From: Streptomyces musisoli
GTDB taxonomy: Bacteria; Actinomycetota; Actinomycetes; Streptomycetales; Streptomycetaceae
Length of the DNA: 64,000 nucleotides
NCBI RefSeq assembly: GCF_016741855.1
Contig: NZ_JAERRH010000001.1
Span: 682,001 to 746,000, forward strand
Reading direction: 5' to 3'
This document shows positions 16,674-28,364 of the stretch, one piece after another; position 1 is the first letter of the stretch; every line of letters starts with the position of its first letter. Position numbers and translations under genes: made by a program. A model generated the notes under the pieces. The model saw only the letters and a list, made by a program, of their open reading frames with translations. It did no database searches and was not told the origin of the DNA.

Positions 16674-17564
16674 ATGAGCAACCTTCCCAAGATCGCCTGG
16701 ATCGGCCTCGGCATCATGGGCTCCCCCATGTCCGAGAACCTGATCAAGGCGGGTTACCAGGTCACCGGCTTCACCCTGGAGCAGGAGAAGCTGGACCGCC
16801 TGGCCGCCGCCGGCGGCACCGTCGCCGCCTCGATCGCCGAGGCCGTGCGCGACGCCGACGTGGTGATCACGATGGTGCCCGCGTCCCCGCAGGTCGAGGC
16901 CATCGCCTACGGCCCCGACGGCATCCTGGACAACGCCAGGCAGGGCGCCCTGCTGATCGACATGTCCTCGATCACCCCGCAGACCTCCGTGGACCTGGCC
17001 GCCGCCGCCAAGGACAAGGGCGTGCGGGTGCTGGACGCCCCGGTGTCCGGCGGCGAGGCCGGCGCCATCGAGGCCGTACTGTCGATCATGGTCGGCGGCG
17101 AGAAGGCCGATTTCGACCAGGCCAGGCCGATCTTCGACGCACTCGGCAAGACCATCGTGCTGTGCGGCCCGCACGGCTCCGGCCAGACGGTGAAGGCCGC
17201 CAACCAGCTGATCGTCGCCGTGAACATCCAGGCGTGCGCGGAGGCCGTGGTCTTCCTGGAGAAGTCGGGCGTGGACCTGGAGGCCGCACTGGACGTCCTC
17301 AACGGCGGCCTGGCCGGCTCCACCGTGCTGACGCGCAAGAAGGACAACTTCCTGGGCCGCGACTTCAAGCCGGGCTTCCGCATCGACCTGCACCACAAGG
17401 ACATGGGCATCGTCACCGACGCGGCCCGCAACGTCGGCGCCGCCCTGCCGGTCGGTGCCGTGGTCGCCCAGCTGGTCGCCTCGCTGCGCGCCCAGGGCGA
17501 CGGCGGCCTGGACCACTCGGCCCTGCTGCGGGCCGTGGAGCGCCTCTCCGGCGCCCAGGTCTGA
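16674..17564 (+). CDS. glxR: 2-hydroxy-3-oxopropionate (tartronate semialdehyde) reductase
   Basis: NAD(P)H-dependent reduction of tartronate semialdehyde to glycerate (EC 1.1.1.60). 296 aa, beta-hydroxyacid dehydrogenase family. It has the Rossmann motif IGLGIMGSPMSENL, the substrate motif LDAPVSGGEAGA and catalytic Lys in GSGQTVKAANQLIVA. The C-terminal KDMGIV segment is also typical. GAGAGAGG lies upstream of ATG 16674. Cotranscribed with hyi and followed by a strong hairpin. Confidence 0.95.
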   Translation: MSNLPKIAWIGLGIMGSPMSENLIKAGYQVTGFTLEQEKLDRLAAAGGTVAASIAEAVRDADVVITMVPASPQVEAIAYGPDGILDNARQGALLIDMSSITPQTSVDLAAAAKDKGVRVLDAPVSGGEAGAIEAVLSIMVGGEKADFDQARPIFDALGKTIVLCGPHGSGQTVKAANQLIVAVNIQACAEAVVFLEKSGVDLEAALDVLNGGLAGSTVLTRKKDNFLGRDFKPGFRIDLHHKDMGIVTDAARNVGAALPVGAVVAQLVASLRAQGDGGLDHSALLRAVERLSGAQV

Positions 17565-17579
17565 CGGCCCTCCCGAGAC

Positions 17580-17641
17580 TTCCGGGCCGCGGCGGCGCCG
17601 ACACCTGTCCTGTCGCGCCCAGGCGTCGCCGCGGCCCGGAA
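17580..17641 (+). terminator. Terminator hairpin after glxR
   Basis: Inverted repeat 17580-17599 / 17622-17641, about 20 bp with one mismatch and a 22-nt loop. It isolates catalase from hyi-glxR. Confidence 0.75.
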
Positions 17642-17659
17642 TCCACCCTGCCCACCCGT

Positions 17660-17698
17660 TCAACAAAACGTTGAAACCTACTTCAACAAACTGTTGAC
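17660..17698. promoter_or_regulatory. Two operator copies before catalase
   Basis: Site B, 17682-17698, is TTCAACAAACTGTTGAC, identical to the uricase operator and again including the -35 TTGAC. Site A, 17660-17674 (TCAACA-AAA-CGTTGA), is a one-mismatch relative whose centre is 23 bp upstream, about two helical turns. Confidence 0.8.
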
Positions 17699-17723
17699 TC
17701 TCCTGGTGGGGCGTTCCTACGCT
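17694..17723 (+). promoter_or_regulatory. Catalase promoter
   Basis: TTGACT (17694-17699), 18 nt, TACGCT (17718-17723), giving a leader of about 40 nt. Spacer and operator overlap are the same as at the uricase operon. Confidence 0.7.
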
Positions 17724-17769
17724 CAGTCCACCGTCACCAGGCCTCAGCAGTCCCGTTCGGAAGGTCCCC

Positions 17770-19233
17770 ATGTCGAAGCGCGTGCTCACGACCGAGTCCG
17801 GCGCCCCGGTCGCCGACAACCAGAATTCCGCCTCCGCCGGCGTCGGCGGGCCGCTCCTGATCCAGGACCAGCAGCTCCTGGAGAAGCTCGCGCGCTTCAA
17901 TCGCGAGCGCATCCCGGAGCGCGTGGTGCACGCCCGCGGCTCCGGCGCGTACGGCCACTTCGAGGTGACCGACGACGTCACCGGCTTCACCCACGCCGAC
18001 TTCCTGAGCGAGATCGGCAAGCGCACCGAGGTGTTCCTGCGCTTCTCGACGGTCGCCGACTCGCTCGGCGGCGCGGACGCCGTCCGTGACCCGCGCGGCT
18101 TCGCCCTCAAGTTCTACACCGAGGAGGGCAACTACGACCTCGTCGGCAACAACACCCCGGTGTTCTTCATCAAGGACCCGATCAAATTCCCCGACTTCAT
18201 CCACTCGCAGAAGCGCGACCCGTTCACCGGCAAGCAGGAGCCGGACAACGTCTGGGACTTCTGGGCCCACTCCCCCGAGGCCACGCACCAGGTGACCTGG
18301 CTGATGGGTGACCGCGGCATCCCGGCGTCGTACCGGCACATGGACGGTTTCGGCTCGCACACCTACCAGTGGACGAACGCCAAGGGCGAGGCCTTCTTCG
18401 TCAAGTACCACTTCAAGACGAACCAGGGCATCCGCACCCTGACCGCCGACCAGGCGGCGGAGCTGGCGGGCAAGGACCCCAACTCGCACCAGACGGACCT
18501 GCTCCAGGCCATCGAGCGCGGGGTGTACCCGTCCTGGACCCTCTACGTCCAGCTCATGCCGGCGGCCGAGACGGCCAACTACCGCTTCAACCCGTTCGAC
18601 CTGACCAAGGTGTGGCCGCACGGCGACTACCCGCTTCGGCGCGTGGGCCGTCTGGTGCTGGACCGCAACCCGGACAACGTCTTCGCCGAGGTCGAGCAGG
18701 CCGCGTTCTCCCCGAACAACTTCGTGCCGGGCATCGGCCCGTCGCCGGACAAGATGCTCCAGGGCCGTCTGTTCGCCTACGCGGACGCCCACCGCTACCG
18801 CCTGGGCGTGAACCACACCCTGCTGCCGGTCAACTCGCCGAAGGCGGTCGAGGGCGGCGCCCGGAACTACGGCCGCGACGGCTTCATGGCGCTCAACGCC
18901 CAGGGCCGTGACGCGAAGAACTACGAGCCGAACTCCTACGACGGCCCGGCCGAGACCGGCCGCCCGCTGTCGGCGCCGCTCGCGGTGTCCGGTCACACCG
19001 GCAACCACGAGGCCCCGCTGCACACCAAGGACGACGACTTCGTACAGGCCGGTGAGCTGTACCGGCTGATGTCGCAGGACGAGCGGTCCCGCCTGATCGC
19101 GAACATCGCCGGCGGCCTGTCGCAGGTCTCCCGCAACGACGTGGTCGAGAAGAACCTGGCCCACTTCCACGCCGCCGACCCCGAGTACGGCAGGCGTGTG
19201 GAGGCGGCGGTCCGCGCCCTGCGCGAGGACTGA
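17770..19233 (+). CDS. Monofunctional heme catalase
   Basis: Disproportionates H2O2 (EC 1.11.1.6). 487 aa, small-subunit (clade 3) catalase. The distal His54 in [10 protein letters not shown], Asn127 in [11 protein letters not shown] and the proximal heme-ligand Tyr in [14 protein letters not shown] are present. Start ATG with GGAAGG 5 nt upstream. It lies between glyoxylate genes in the uricase neighbourhood and shares the uricase operon's operator, so a specific job in removing uricase-derived peroxide is likely (inference). Confidence 0.97.
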   Translation: MSKRVLTTESGAPVADNQNSASAGVGGPLLIQDQQLLEKLARFNRERIPERVVHARGSGAYGHFEVTDDVTGFTHADFLSEIGKRTEVFLRFSTVADSLGGADAVRDPRGFALKFYTEEGNYDLVGNNTPVFFIKDPIKFPDFIHSQKRDPFTGKQEPDNVWDFWAHSPEATHQVTWLMGDRGIPASYRHMDGFGSHTYQWTNAKGEAFFVKYHFKTNQGIRTLTADQAAELAGKDPNSHQTDLLQAIERGVYPSWTLYVQLMPAAETANYRFNPFDLTKVWPHGDYPLRRVGRLVLDRNPDNVFAEVEQAAFSPNNFVPGIGPSPDKMLQGRLFAYADAHRYRLGVNHTLLPVNSPKAVEGGARNYGRDGFMALNAQGRDAKNYEPNSYDGPAETGRPLSAPLAVSGHTGNHEAPLHTKDDDFVQAGELYRLMSQDERSRLIANIAGGLSQVSRNDVVEKNLAHFHAADPEYGRRVEAAVRALRED

Positions 19234-19639
19234 GTCCAGGAAACCGCAAGCAGCGTTCGGGATCTGACGGGAGGTCATGATCTCCGCAACGCGGCCCGCG
19301 CGAACCGCCTGACGGCCCGGATGAGGGGTGGCCGTACGGCGGTGGGCGCGGGCAGGGCGAGGACCGTGGTGGCGTGCGAGCCAGTGCGGTGGTGAAGGAC
19401 CGGGTTCCCTTCTCGACCAGAGGGAAGTGGCCCCGGCTCCATCGCACCCACCGCGGTCCCACCCAGCCCCTCAGGGGGCCCAACCGCCCCGTCCGGCGGC
19501 GCGAACGACCTGTCGCGCCCAGCCTCGCGCCGTCGGACGGCTACCACGTGAACGCGAAGCGCCCCCCTGGCCAGGGGGGCGCTTCGCGCTGTTCCGGCTC
19601 CGACGTGCGCGGCGCCCGTATCCGCAGGACGCTGATCCC
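19234..19639. other. Intergenic region after catalase
   Basis: 406 bases with no credible gene; open frames here have shadow-like composition and no ribosome-binding sites. A large palindrome lies at 19554-19587. Confidence 0.5.
19554..19587. terminator. 34-bp perfect palindrome
   Basis: Two 17-nt arms with no spacer (19554-19570 / 19571-19587), folding to a stem of about 15 bp. A bidirectional terminator is likely, although it is 320 nt past the catalase stop and only 53 nt before the next start. Confidence 0.7.
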
Positions 19640-19873
19640 ATGGCCAATCCGACCCACTACCCGCACATCGTGGTCCATCCACCGGCCCTGGACGGCTCCC
19701 GGCGCGTCACCGAGGGGGACGTGATACTGGGGATCGCCTCGCATCTGGACGACGTCGTGGAGATCCTGCGGCTCGCCGACCTGGACCGGATCGAGGTGGA
19801 GGAGAGCGACCTGATCGAATGGCACGGCGGCGGCCCGGACGACTGGCCCGGGCTGTCGGAGCACGAGCTGTGA
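19640..19873 (+). CDS. Small conserved hypothetical protein
   Basis: 77 aa, not recognised. Acidic and histidine-containing: begins MANPTHYPHIVVHPPALDGSRRV, then an amphipathic helix (LDDVVEILRLADLDRIEVEE), ending in GPDDWPGLSEHEL. GCAGGA lies about 8 nt before ATG 19640. No membrane segment or catalytic motif. Confidence 0.6.
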   Translation: MANPTHYPHIVVHPPALDGSRRVTEGDVILGIASHLDDVVEILRLADLDRIEVEESDLIEWHGGGPDDWPGLSEHEL

Positions 19874-20036
19874 CGACGGCGCGTACGGCAGCGGTCGTAG
19901 CCCGGCCGCGCAACCCTCAAATGAACCTCTGAACACCGCCGCGGAGGCTTCGGCGGCCTCCGCGGCAGGGCACAGTAAGGCACACGGGACCCGCCGGCAC
20001 GGGGGCGGCGGGCCCCGCACGGGGGGGGGTGGTCCC

Positions 20037-20807
20037 ATGGGCCGTACGACGTCGACTCCGCATCCGCTGGACCCGTGCGCGGTCGCGCTCCTGCGCGGGG
20101 GCGCACGCGGCGCCGTGACCGTCGCCGTGCTCGGGCTGCATCTGAGCGGCGCGGTCGAGGCGGGCCGGCCGGGCACCCTGCGCAAGGCCGCCGCGGGCGG
20201 CGCCGGGCCCTTCCGGCATCCGCTGGAGAAGGCGGTCCGTACCGGCCTCTACCGGCCCGCCGGACCGCGGGAGCTGCCCGCCCGCGCGGTGGTGCGGCGG
20301 GCCCTGGCCCGGATGCGCGCCGAACTGGTGGCGGAGGGACTGCTGCGCGCCCTGCCGCCCGGCCGCACCCGGGCCGCCCGCCGCTTCCTGACGGCGCTGC
20401 GCGAGCACCGACCGCTCCCCGAGGGCCCCGACGGTCTGCCGCAAGAGGAGCTGCTGCTGTGCGTCGCGCTGTACGGCGAGCGGGCCCTGACCGCTCTGGT
20501 GCCGCGCTTCGCCCGCGAGGCCGGGCTCACCGGACCGGGGGCGCTCGCGGACGAGGGCCTGTTCCCGTTCGGCCGCGGCGCCGACTTCCGCCGGCTCTAC
20601 GACGACGAGGCCGCGCACGGCTGGGACGGCGACGACCGCGAGGCCGGGAGCGGCGGCCACGAACACGGGACCGGGCCCCACGGCGGCGGGCACCACGGCG
20701 GACACGACCACGGCGGGCACGGGTACGGCGGCGGGCACCACGGCGGACACGGGTACGGCGGCGGCCACGACCACGGCGGCGGCGGTTGCGGGGGCGGGGG
20801 ATTCTGA
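20037..20807 (+). CDS. TIGR04222-like protein with Gly/His-rich tail
   Basis: 256 aa. The opening (LDPCAVALLRGGARGAVTVAVLGLHLSGAVE) and the two-lobed helical body resemble the soluble part of TIGR04222 proteins. Those usually also carry membrane helices and a Gly-Cys-rich tail. Here no clear membrane segment is present. Residues from about 200 form a run of GGHHGGHDHGGHGYGG-type repeats ending in GGGGCGGGGF, a potential metal-binding tail. A run of nine G (20021-20029) supplies the ribosome-binding site. Function unknown. Confidence 0.65.
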   Translation: MGRTTSTPHPLDPCAVALLRGGARGAVTVAVLGLHLSGAVEAGRPGTLRKAAAGGAGPFRHPLEKAVRTGLYRPAGPRELPARAVVRRALARMRAELVAEGLLRALPPGRTRAARRFLTALREHRPLPEGPDGLPQEELLLCVALYGERALTALVPRFAREAGLTGPGALADEGLFPFGRGADFRRLYDDEAAHGWDGDDREAGSGGHEHGTGPHGGGHHGGHDHGGHGYGGGHHGGHGYGGGHDHGGGGCGGGGF

Positions 20808-20849
20808 GCCGCGCCCGAAGGCTCGCGTCACGCGCCGGGACACGACGAA

Positions 20850-20879
20850 GGGGCGGCCCACCACCGGGTGGGCCGCCCC
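20850..20879. terminator. Bidirectional terminator hairpin
   Basis: Perfect 13-bp stem (20850-20862 / 20867-20879) with an ACCG loop, between the convergent TIGR04222-like and gcl genes. Confidence 0.85.
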
Positions 20880-20895
20880 TCGCGGGTCAGGCGCG

Positions 20896-22683
<1,788 letters not shown>

Positions 22684-22772
22684 CGAGTACTCCTGCTTCG
22701 GCTTCTCGGATGCGTACTCCCGTCGCGCCCCGCGGTGAGCACAGTCTCCCGATTGTCAATCTCCGCTACGTT

Positions 22773-22798
22773 TTCCGTAATGCGGAACTTAGTTTCTA
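22773..22798. promoter_or_regulatory. Glyoxylate-salvage operator, gcl side
   Basis: The 15-bp core at 22773-22787 reads TTCCGCATTACGGAA in the gcl direction, identical to the hyi operator. The preceding TAGAAACTAAG differs from the hyi flank at two positions, so 24 of 26 bases match. TAGAAA may be the -10. Confidence 0.8.
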
Positions 22799-22933
22799 CT
22801 ATCTGGAAGCAATGTAAGGGGGTGGACGAAGGTCGTCAAGAGCGGTCCGGACACCGGGAACCGGCGGACAGGAGTGGCCGGAGAGGAGGACGATGGTGAG
22901 CGCCGTCCCGACGCGACGCCTGGGAGTGGGGCC

Positions 22934-23878
22934 ATGCCCGAGAGCGTGCCGGTGCGCTGTCCGGTCTGCCGGCGCGCACACGTCTACACCGCGCCCGCGT
23001 ATCCGTGCGTGTGCGGGGCGCCGGTCACCCCGCGGCTGGATCCGGCGGCCGAGCCGGTCGTGGCGGAGCACCGCGCCTGGGACGACGAGTGGCTCACGGT
23101 GGTGTGCGCCGACTGCGGGCGGCCGGGCCACTGGCCGTGCCCGGAACTGGGCTGCCCCTGCGGCACGGTGCTGCGCGTCCCCGTGGCCCGGCAGCGGGAC
23201 GGCGACTCGGGGGCGGAAGGCCCGGGGCGGCAGACGGCCGCCCCGCCCGATCCGCTCCCCGCACGAGCCGCGGACCGGTCACCGGCCGACGACGACGCCG
23301 ACGACATGGAGAACCCCGGCGGCGCGTCCATACCGGGCGCTGGCACCGACAGGCCCGGGGACACGTCCGGACCGGGTGACCGCACACGGGAACCCGGCGG
23401 CACGCCAGGACCGTGCGGCGGCTCGGGCAGGCCCGGGGGCACGTCCGGGCCGGGCGGGCACCGTGCCCCGTTCCAGCCGCGCACCATCCGCACCGCCCGC
23501 GACGCCGTCACCACCGCCGCGCTCTATCTGCGCTGGCTCGGCTACCGGGACATCCGCCGTGCCGACCAGCGGCCCCCGCACGGCATCGGGCTCGCCGCCC
23601 GCGGGCTGCTCGCCCAGATCGACCCGAGCGTGCGCCCGGCCGCGCCGCGGGACGTGGAGTGCCTGTGGCTGACGGCGATGACCGAGTCCGCGCGGTGCGT
23701 GCACTTCTCCCTCGCCGGATACACCGAAGCCGGCCGGTGCGCCGCGGACGCGCTGGGGATCCCGCTGTTCGTGCTCGACCTGACGGGAGTCCCCCAGCCG
23801 GTGAACGACGCCGCCGGCACCCTGCACGCCACGGGCGCGCCCGATCCCGGCACCAGGACCCGGGACGGACGGGCCTGA
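22934..23878 (+). CDS. Zinc-ribbon protein with restriction-endonuclease-like C-terminus
   Basis: 314 aa, not assigned to a named family. Residues 1-80 hold Cys pairs in CPVC, CVCG, CADCG and CPELGCPCG, consistent with two zinc ribbons. Residues 100-185 are a Pro/Gly-rich linker. The C-terminal 120 residues (RDAVTTAALYLRWLGYRDIRR...HFSLAGYTEAGRCAADALGIPLFVLD) follow the outline of an Mrr-type PD-(D/E)xK domain. The catalytic D..(E/Q)xK residues look replaced (GIGLAARGLLAQID). ATG 22934 has GGGAG upstream. DNA binding is a guess. Confidence 0.6.
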   Translation: MPESVPVRCPVCRRAHVYTAPAYPCVCGAPVTPRLDPAAEPVVAEHRAWDDEWLTVVCADCGRPGHWPCPELGCPCGTVLRVPVARQRDGDSGAEGPGRQTAAPPDPLPARAADRSPADDDADDMENPGGASIPGAGTDRPGDTSGPGDRTREPGGTPGPCGGSGRPGGTSGPGGHRAPFQPRTIRTARDAVTTAALYLRWLGYRDIRRADQRPPHGIGLAARGLLAQIDPSVRPAAPRDVECLWLTAMTESARCVHFSLAGYTEAGRCAADALGIPLFVLDLTGVPQPVNDAAGTLHATGAPDPGTRTRDGRA

Positions 23879-23987
23879 CCCCGCCCGGCCCCGCCTCCCG
23901 ACGAACCCCGGACCGAGTACGCCGCCGACAGCGCGCCCGACCGGGGTCCGACGTGGAACATCGAGCACATGCTCGGTTTCGGGGGTT

Positions 23988-25598
23988 TCACACCCCGTAG
24001 GCCTCCCGGAGTTCCACCTTGCGCACCTTCCCGGACACCGTCATCGGGAAGGCGTCGAGGATCCGGAGCCGGCTGGGGACCTTGTAGTGCGCGAGCCGGC
24101 CCGAGCAGAAGGCCCGCAACTCGTCCAGGGTGAGCGGGTCCGCGGGGTCGCTGGGGATGACGCAGGCGAGCACCTCCTCGCCGTACCGCTCGTCCGGCAC
24201 CCCGACGACCTGCACGTCCCGGATCTTCGGGTGGGCGTAGAGGAACTCCTCGATCTCGCGCGGGTAGATGTTCTCGCCGCCCCGGATGATCATGTCCTTG
24301 ATCCGGCCGACGATCTCGACGTACCCGTCCTCGCGCATCACCGCGAGGTCGCCCGTGTGCATCCAGCGGCCCGCGTCGATCGCCTCGGCCGTCTTCTCCG
24401 GCTCGTCCCAGTAGCCGAGCATCACGCTGTAGCCGCGCGTGCACAGCTCACCCGCCGTGCCGCGCGGCTGTGTCACGCCCGTGGCCGGGTCGACGACCTT
24501 GACCTCCAGGTGCGGCAGGACGCGGCCGACGGTACCGGTGCGGTGCTCCAGGTCGTCGTCGATGCGCGTCTGGAGCGACACCGGTGACGTCTCCGTCATG
24601 CCGTAGCAGATGGAGACCTCCGCCATGTGCATCTCGGCGACCACCCGCTTCATCACCTCCACCGGACAGGGCGAGCCCGCCATGATGCCGGTGCGCAGGG
24701 TGGAGAGGTCGTAGGAGGCGAAGTCCGGGAGGTTCAGCTCGGCGATGAACATCGTCGGGACGCCGTACAGGGAGGTGCAGCGCTCCTGCTGGACCGCCTC
24801 CAGGGTGGCCCTCGGCTCGAAGGACGGGGCCGGGACGACCATGCAGGCCCCGTGCGAGGTGGCCGCCAGGTTGGCCATGACCATGCCGAAGCAGTGGTAG
24901 AACGGCACCGGGATGCAGATCCGGTCCTGCTCCGTGTAGGCGATCGACTCCCCCACGAAGTAACCGTTGTTGAGGATGTTGTGGTGGGAGAGGGTGGCGC
25001 CCTTGGGGAAGCCGGTGGTGCCCGAGGTGTACTGGATGTTGATGGGGTCGTCGCAGGACAACGTCGCCTCGCGGGCCCGCAGTTCGTCCCGCGGGGTGTC
25101 CGCACCGCGTGCGGTGAACGCCGCCCAGCCCGGGTCCCCGATGTAGACGGTCTCCTTCAGCCGCGGGCATCTGCCGCGCACTTCCTCGACCATCGCCCGG
25201 TAGTCGCTCGACTTGTGGCTGAGGGAGGCGAACAGCAGGGAGATTCCCGCCTGGTTGAGGACGAACTCCACCTCGTGGGTGCGGTAGGCCGGATTGATGT
25301 TGACCATGACGGCGCCGACGCGTGCGGTGGCGTACTGCACGAGCACCCATTCGGCGCAGTTGACCGCCCAGATGCCCACCCGGTCGCCCTTGGCCACGCC
25401 GCTCGCGAGCAGCGCGCACGCCAGCCGGTCGACGTCGGCGGCGAACTCGGCGTACGTCCAGCGCCGGCCGGCGGGGACGTCGACCAGAGCCTCGCGTCCG
25501 GGCCAGGCGGCCACGGTCCGGTCCAGGTTGGCACCGATGGTGTCCCCGAGGAGCGCGGTGGTTCCCGTCCCGTGGCTGTACGACGACTGCTCGGTCAC
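23988..25598 (-). CDS. AMP-dependent acyl-CoA synthetase (FadD-like)
   Basis: Activates a carboxylic acid with ATP and CoA, cytoplasmic. 536 aa. P-loop [11 protein letters not shown], adenylate motif YGMTETSP, hinge region [16 protein letters not shown] and catalytic Lys near the end in [12 protein letters not shown] are all present. GTG 25598 overlaps the stop of the upstream synthetase by 4 nt, with GGAGG before it. FadD/medium-to-long-chain type by motif; the exact substrate is unknown. It forms an operon with the next gene. Confidence 0.9.
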   Translation of the reverse strand: MTEQSSYSHGTGTTALLGDTIGANLDRTVAAWPGREALVDVPAGRRWTYAEFAADVDRLACALLASGVAKGDRVGIWAVNCAEWVLVQYATARVGAVMVNINPAYRTHEVEFVLNQAGISLLFASLSHKSSDYRAMVEEVRGRCPRLKETVYIGDPGWAAFTARGADTPRDELRAREATLSCDDPINIQYTSGTTGFPKGATLSHHNILNNGYFVGESIAYTEQDRICIPVPFYHCFGMVMANLAATSHGACMVVPAPSFEPRATLEAVQQERCTSLYGVPTMFIAELNLPDFASYDLSTLRTGIMAGSPCPVEVMKRVVAEMHMAEVSICYGMTETSPVSLQTRIDDDLEHRTGTVGRVLPHLEVKVVDPATGVTQPRGTAGELCTRGYSVMLGYWDEPEKTAEAIDAGRWMHTGDLAVMREDGYVEIVGRIKDMIIRGGENIYPREIEEFLYAHPKIRDVQVVGVPDERYGEEVLACVIPSDPADPLTLDELRAFCSGRLAHYKVPSRLRILDAFPMTVSGKVRKVELREAYGV

Positions 25599-27268
25599 CG
25601 GAAGTCCTCCTCGCGGTACTCGTTCTCCGAACCGGCGGCCGTGGCCTCGCGCAGCTCGATCCGGCGGATCTTGCCGGACACGGTCTTGGGCAGTGAGCCG
25701 AACTCCAGCCGGCGGATGCGCTTGTACGGGGCGAGCGCCTCGCGGGAGTGCTCGAAGATGGCCTTCGCGGTGCCGGGGCCGGGTTCCCAGCCCTCGGCGA
25801 GGACGACGTACGCCTTGGGCACGGCGAGCCGCAGCTCGTCCGGGGCGGGCACGACGGCCGCCTCGGCCACCGCCTCGTGCTCCAGCAGCACGCTCTCCAG
25901 CTCGAACGGGCTCACCTTGTAGTCCGAGGCCTTGAACACATCGTCACTTCGCCCGATATAGGTGAGATACCCCTCTTCGTCCCTGGTCGCGATGTCCCCC
26001 GTGCGGTAGTAGCCGCCGGCCATGGCCTCCGCCGTACGGTCGGGGTCGCCGTGGTAGCCGGTCATCAGGCCGACCGGGCGGTCGGCGAGATCGAGGGCGA
26101 TCTCCCCCTCGGCGACGCCCGGCGCGCCGGACACCGGGTCGAGGAGTTCCACCCGGAAACCGGGGCTGGGACGGCCCATGGAACCGGTCTTCAGCGGCTG
26201 GCCGGGGCTGTTGGAGACCTGCACGGCCGTCTCGGTCTGGCCGAAACCGTCCCGGATGGTCCGGCCCCAGGCCCGCCGGACCTGCTCGATGACCTCGGGA
26301 TTGAGCGGCTCGCCGGCGGCCACGACCTCGCGGGGCGGGGACTGGAGCCGGCCGAGGTCGGCCTGGATGAGCATCCGCCACACGGTCGGCGGGGCGCAGA
26401 AGGTGGTGACCTGGGCCCGGTCCATCTCGGCCATCAGCCGGGACGCGTCGAAGCGGGTGTAGTTCACGATGAAGACGGTCGCCTCCGCGTTCCACGGGGC
26501 GAACAGGTTGGACCAGGCGTGCTTGGCCCAGCCGGGCGAGGAGATGTTCAGATGCACGTCGCCCGGCTCCAGGCCGATCCAGTACATGGTGGCCAGATGG
26601 CCGATCGGGTACGAGGTGTGGGTGTGCTCGACCAGCTTGGGGCGGGCGGTCGTCCCCGAGGTGAAGTAGAGCATCAGCGGGTCGTCGGCCAGGGTCGGGC
26701 CGTCCGGGACGAAGTCGGCGGCGGCCGCGTAGGCGTCCTCGTACGGCTCCCAGCCCTCCTCCGGCAGGCCGCCGACGGAGATCCGGGTGTAGGCGCCGGG
26801 CACGTCGGCGAACTTGGCGGTGTCCTCCGCCCGCACGATCACGTGCTTCACCCGTCCCCGGTCCACCCGGTCGTGCAGGTCGGCCGGGCCGAGCAGCGGG
26901 GTGGCCGGGATGACCACCGCGCGCAGTTTCATCGCGGCCAGCGCGGTCTCCCACAGCTCGGCCTGGTTGCCGAGCATGACGAGGATGCGGTCCTCGGCGG
27001 CGACCCCGCGGTCGCGCAGCCACCGCGCCACCCGGTTCGAGCGTTCCGCCAGCTGCGCGAAGGAGAGCCGGGTCTCGGTGCCGTCCTCCTCGACGATGTG
27101 CAGCGCGGTACGGTCGTTGCCGGTGGCGATCACGTCGAACCAGTCCAGCGCCCAGTTGAAGTGCTCCGGCCGCGGCCAGCGGAAGCCCTCGTAGGCGGTG
27201 GCATAGTCCTCGCGGTGCTCCAGCAGGAAGTCCCGGGCACTCCTGAAGGCATCCGTCGCCGTCGTCAT
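25595..27268 (-). CDS. AMP-binding acyl-CoA synthetase (MACS/acetyl-CoA synthetase-like)
   Basis: 557 aa, ANL superfamily. P-loop [42 protein letters not shown] hinge and terminal [14 protein letters not shown] catalytic Lys. The SDYKVSP hinge and [16 protein letters not shown] region are typical of medium-chain synthetases. ATG with GGGAGG 6 nt upstream. Translationally coupled to the downstream fadD-like gene; divergent from the GAF-LuxR regulator, which may control both. Confidence 0.9.
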   Translation of the reverse strand: MTTATDAFRSARDFLLEHREDYATAYEGFRWPRPEHFNWALDWFDVIATGNDRTALHIVEEDGTETRLSFAQLAERSNRVARWLRDRGVAAEDRILVMLGNQAELWETALAAMKLRAVVIPATPLLGPADLHDRVDRGRVKHVIVRAEDTAKFADVPGAYTRISVGGLPEEGWEPYEDAYAAAADFVPDGPTLADDPLMLYFTSGTTARPKLVEHTHTSYPIGHLATMYWIGLEPGDVHLNISSPGWAKHAWSNLFAPWNAEATVFIVNYTRFDASRLMAEMDRAQVTTFCAPPTVWRMLIQADLGRLQSPPREVVAAGEPLNPEVIEQVRRAWGRTIRDGFGQTETAVQVSNSPGQPLKTGSMGRPSPGFRVELLDPVSGAPGVAEGEIALDLADRPVGLMTGYHGDPDRTAEAMAGGYYRTGDIATRDEEGYLTYIGRSDDVFKASDYKVSPFELESVLLEHEAVAEAAVVPAPDELRLAVPKAYVVLAEGWEPGPGTAKAIFEHSREALAPYKRIRRLEFGSLPKTVSGKIRRIELREATAAGSENEYREEDFR

Positions 27269-27382
27269 CAGCGTCCTCCCATGTTCCCGACCATTGCCGG
27301 GCGGCTCTCTGGCATCGTCTAATCCGTGATGCAGGTCTCACTACCCCCGAACGGGGGTGTGGACGACCGAAGGGACGAGCAG

Positions 27383-28213
27383 GTGACGGCAGATGCGGTG
27401 GGGGCGGTGGAGATCGGTGGTGCGCTGGCCCGGCTGCGGCGCGCGACGGGGCTCCCCGTCGCGTTCGGCGGCCTGGTGGAGTCCGGCCGGCCGCGGATCC
27501 GCATCAGCGAGCTGAGCGGCACGACCACGGCCGCGCTGCGCTCGCTCGCGGTGACCTCCGGCAACGGGCTCGGCGGCAAGGCGGTGGCGCTGGCCCGGCC
27601 GTGCGCGGTGCCGGACTACTCCCGTTCGCGGCAGATCAGCCACGAGTACGACGTGCCGGTGGCCGCCGAGGGCATTCGCGCGGTGCTCGCGGTGCCGGTC
27701 GTGGTCCGGCGCCGGGTGCGCGGGGTGCTGTACGGTGCGCTGCGCTCGGCCCGGCCGTTCGGCGACCGCACGCTGGACGCGGCGATGGCGGTGGCGCGGG
27801 ACGTGGAGCAGGCGCTGGTGGTGCGGGACGAGGCGCGGGGGCTGCTGGCGGCGGCCCGGCCGGAGCCTGCCGCCGCCGGCGAGGGCGCCGCCTGGGAACA
27901 GGTGCGCGAGGCGCACGCGGCGCTGCGGGCCCTGGCGCCCCGGATCGGTGATCCTGGTGTACGGGCCGAACTGCTGGCGGCGTGCGGGCTGCTGACCGCG
28001 CCGCCACGAGCCGGGGGCGTGACCCTGGCGCCACGCGAGCTCGACGTGTTGTCCTGGGTGGCGGCGGGTGCCACCAACGCGGCGGTGGCCGAGCGGCTGG
28101 GCATCGGCCCGGAGACGGTCAAGGGGTATATGCGTTCGGCGATGCGGAAGCTGGGCGCGCACACACGAGGGGAGGCGGTGACCGCGGCCCGCAGGGCGGG
28201 ACTGCTGCCGTAG
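27383..28213 (+). CDS. GAF-domain LuxR-type transcriptional regulator
   Basis: 276 aa. Residues 20-150 form a GAF-like sensor (LAVTSGNGLGGKAVALARPCAVPDY...GIRAVLAVPVVVRRRVRGVLYGAL). The last 60 residues are a LuxR/GerE HTH (LTLAPRELDVLSWVAAGATNAAVAERLGIGPETVKGYMRSAMRKLG). GTG 27383 is chosen because AAGGGA lies 7 nt upstream; ATG 27329 lacks a site. Divergent from the acyl-CoA synthetase operon, so regulation of it, possibly by a CoA-linked or aromatic acid ligand, is a reasonable inference. Confidence 0.82.
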   Translation: MTADAVGAVEIGGALARLRRATGLPVAFGGLVESGRPRIRISELSGTTTAALRSLAVTSGNGLGGKAVALARPCAVPDYSRSRQISHEYDVPVAAEGIRAVLAVPVVVRRRVRGVLYGALRSARPFGDRTLDAAMAVARDVEQALVVRDEARGLLAAARPEPAAAGEGAAWEQVREAHAALRALAPRIGDPGVRAELLAACGLLTAPPRAGGVTLAPRELDVLSWVAAGATNAAVAERLGIGPETVKGYMRSAMRKLGAHTRGEAVTAARRAGLLP

Positions 28214-28262
28214 CGCGAAGGCGGTGAGGAAACCTTCCCATTCATCCGGTGTCGCTTTGAAT

Positions 28263-28336
28263 TTCCCTCTGCTTGACCGTTTGTTATTTCCCTCACCACG
28301 GCTTCCGTCCGAATTTCAAGGATCGTTGCCTAGAAT
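28263..28336 (+). promoter_or_regulatory. Activator-type promoter of the LAL gene
   Basis: Excellent -10 TAGAAT (28331-28336) without a recognisable -35. Upstream are two direct repeats, TTCCCTCT (28263-28270) and TTCCCTCA (28288-28295), spaced exactly 25 nt. The same pair stands before the trypsin gene. Confidence 0.6.
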
Positions 28337-28364
28337 TTGGCCCGGACACGACACGAGGGGAGCG

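Noticed and set aside
19260..19550. A small gene on either strand between catalase and the 19640 gene
   Set aside because: No frame has a ribosome-binding site, protein-like composition or recognisable motif.
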